NCBI RefSeq assembly: GCF_900187445.1
Contig: NZ_FYEB01000001.1
Coordinates: forward strand, 744,001-808,000
DNA: 64,000 bases
Reading direction: 5' to 3'
Source of the DNA: Pseudomonas sp. Irchel s3b2
GTDB taxonomy: Bacteria; Pseudomonadota; Gammaproteobacteria; Pseudomonadales; Pseudomonadaceae
Part shown: positions 63,197-64,000 of the stretch, piece after piece
How positions within the stretch are numbered: the first letter of the stretch is position 1
How the letters are laid out: each line of letters opens with the position of its first letter
Notes under the pieces: model-generated
What the model saw: the letters and a program-made list of their open reading frames with translations, nothing else
What the model was told of the DNA's origin: nothing
The model's database searches: none
Program-made: the position numbers and the translations under genes

Positions 63197-64000
63197 TTAA
63201 AACACAAACCGCCCATCAAACAGCGGGTCATCATCCAGCGCCAACACGCCACTGGAGAAGATCAGGTCCAAATGATGGCTACCTTTGGCACCTCCGCCCA
63301 AGCCAAGGTGCAAGCCGCAATGGCGCTCCTCGAACCCGGCATTGCGCGCATACAAATCTTTCACGCCTTCGTTGGTGCCGATCCCCAACTCTTCGATTCG
63401 CCGATTGGACGGATTGGCGTCCAGGTACTTGTTGAAGTCATGTTCCAGCCCCGGCACATCGGTGGCGATTTTGCTGATAGTCGAGTTCTCGATCCACAAT
63501 TCCAGCGGTGACGCCAATACGCCGTACTTGCGGGCGAACGGAATCGTGCTGAGGAAAGTCCCCATAAACTTCACCCGGCCATTAATGGCCTCGCTATGAG
63601 TAGCGATCTCGCCGGGCGCCAGGTCGAAGTTGCCGACACCGTTGATGTCGGTCCACTTCTTGATACTGCTCAAGGGTGTTTCGAACCATGACCCATGATC
63701 ATCTTTGAAGCTCAGGGTAGTGGCGTGGGACATGCGCTGGATCAAGTGGCTGTTCAACCCGGCAATTCGCTGCGGGGTGACACTGAAGGTGTCATAGAAG
63801 TAATCGCCGTAATCCTTGAACAGCAATGACTTCTTCCAGTTCTCCGCCATCACGCCTTGCAGCGCGCGGACAAACTCCGGGCCATCGGGACGCGGGTTGG
63901 GCAGGGTGGAAGAGTCGTAGAAGAAAATATACAGATCGCTGTCGGCAATCGCCTGGGCCAGCAATTCTGTGGGTTCGAGGTCCAGACGCATCGCGCTGAA
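63197..64000 (-). CDS. Aminopeptidase-like (M29-type) protein, C-terminal part
   Basis: Partial gene whose frame stays open at the window end; the ATG at 63991 is probably internal. About 268 residues are visible, including WIENSTISKIATDVPGLEHD, NPSNRRIEELGIGTNEGVKD and HCGLHLGLGGGAKGSHHLDL, ending in DDDPLFDGRFVF. The Glu in IEELGIGTN and the HxD pair in SHHLDLIF are the metal-binding residues expected for the M29 (aminopeptidase T/leucyl aminopeptidase) family. Full length and start lie outside the window. Confidence 0.7.
   Translation of the reverse strand, partial: FSAMRLDLEPTELLAQAIADSDLYIFFYDSSTLPNPRPDGPEFVRALQGVMAENWKKSLLFKDYGDYFYDTFSVTPQRIAGLNSHLIQRMSHATTLSFKDDHGSWFETPLSSIKKWTDINGVGNFDLAPGEIATHSEAINGRVKFMGTFLSTIPFARKYGVLASPLELWIENSTISKIATDVPGLEHDFNKYLDANPSNRRIEELGIGTNEGVKDLYARNAGFEERHCGLHLGLGGGAKGSHHLDLIFSSGVLALDDDPLFDGRFVF

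Noticed and set aside
1..64000. CRISPR array, rRNA or tRNA genes, phage genes
   Set aside because: No regularly spaced repeats, no rRNA or tRNA-like sequences and no phage structural genes were seen; the repeated palindromes are REP elements.

Overview
The window is chromosomal DNA from a fluorescent-group Pseudomonas. The evidence is the gene content and order (gacS end, then cysM-rlmD-relA-mazG; fabAB next to a PA1611-like hybrid kinase and gpsA-sixA; recQ-marR-fimV-like; cpxA-cpxP-cpxR; yciB-scpAB-rluB), the GC-rich codon use, and many copies of the Pseudomonas intergenic REP palindrome (GTAGGAGCGAGGCTTGCC type). No rRNA, tRNA, CRISPR array or intact insertion sequence was seen.

Layout. 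(1) 1-1394: start of gacS (minus strand), a divergent OmpR-type response regulator, and only the first 32 codons of its partner sensor kinase. (2) About 1395-14500: an AT-richer accessory island that interrupts that two-component operon. It holds an IS66-type transposase remnant, small membrane ORFs (one tandemly duplicated and decayed), a class II microcin-like bacteriocin precursor (2783-3085), a HlyC-like acyltransferase-family protein (3193-3681), a SelO-like protein split by a frameshift (3665-5384), a type I export system pointing the other way (HlyD-like, C39 peptidase ABC transporter, TolC-like; 6062-10918), an SbmA/BacA- or YddA-like membrane half (11002-12114), a JmjC/cupin-8 oxygenase (12852-13997) and a LuxR-type HTH remnant or mini-regulator. 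(3) 14664-20817: cysM, rlmD, relA, mazG and a DUF2058 gene. (4) 20884-30437: fabB/fabA, the operon TonB receptor - periplasmic binding protein - hybrid kinase, gpsA, a DUF4389 gene, sixA. (5) 30642-37392: acyl-CoA synthetase, thioesterase, two alpha/beta hydrolases, GST, DUF4892 protein, AI-2E-type permease. (6) 37497-41284: lapG-lapD c-di-GMP switch without an adhesin gene nearby, DUF454, UPF0149. (7) 41586-53681: recQ, MarR regulator, FimV-like protein, SelW-like protein, DMT exporter, two AraC regulators, a LpxH-like phosphoesterase, HD protein, Mpo1-like protein, trkH, nitroreductase. (8) 53785-64000: Cpx-type envelope stress operon, YciI, septation protein YciB, PHP phosphoesterase, YciO, scpA, scpB, rluB and an aminopeptidase-like gene cut by the window end.

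The most interesting part is the island. The minus-strand group (SelO-like, HlyC-like, precursor, small membrane proteins) plus the plus-strand export group has the architecture of the enterobacterial class IIb microcins (mchC/mchD and mceJ/mceI with CvaA/CvaB-type export). The precursor, however, has no lysine and no serine-rich C-terminus; it ends in eight glycines and two alanines. The SelO-like gene is frameshifted, so the locus as read may be inactive, or the frameshift may be a sequence error. The remainder of the window is conserved core genome with conventional functions. All identifications are from reading translated sequence; no database search was run.
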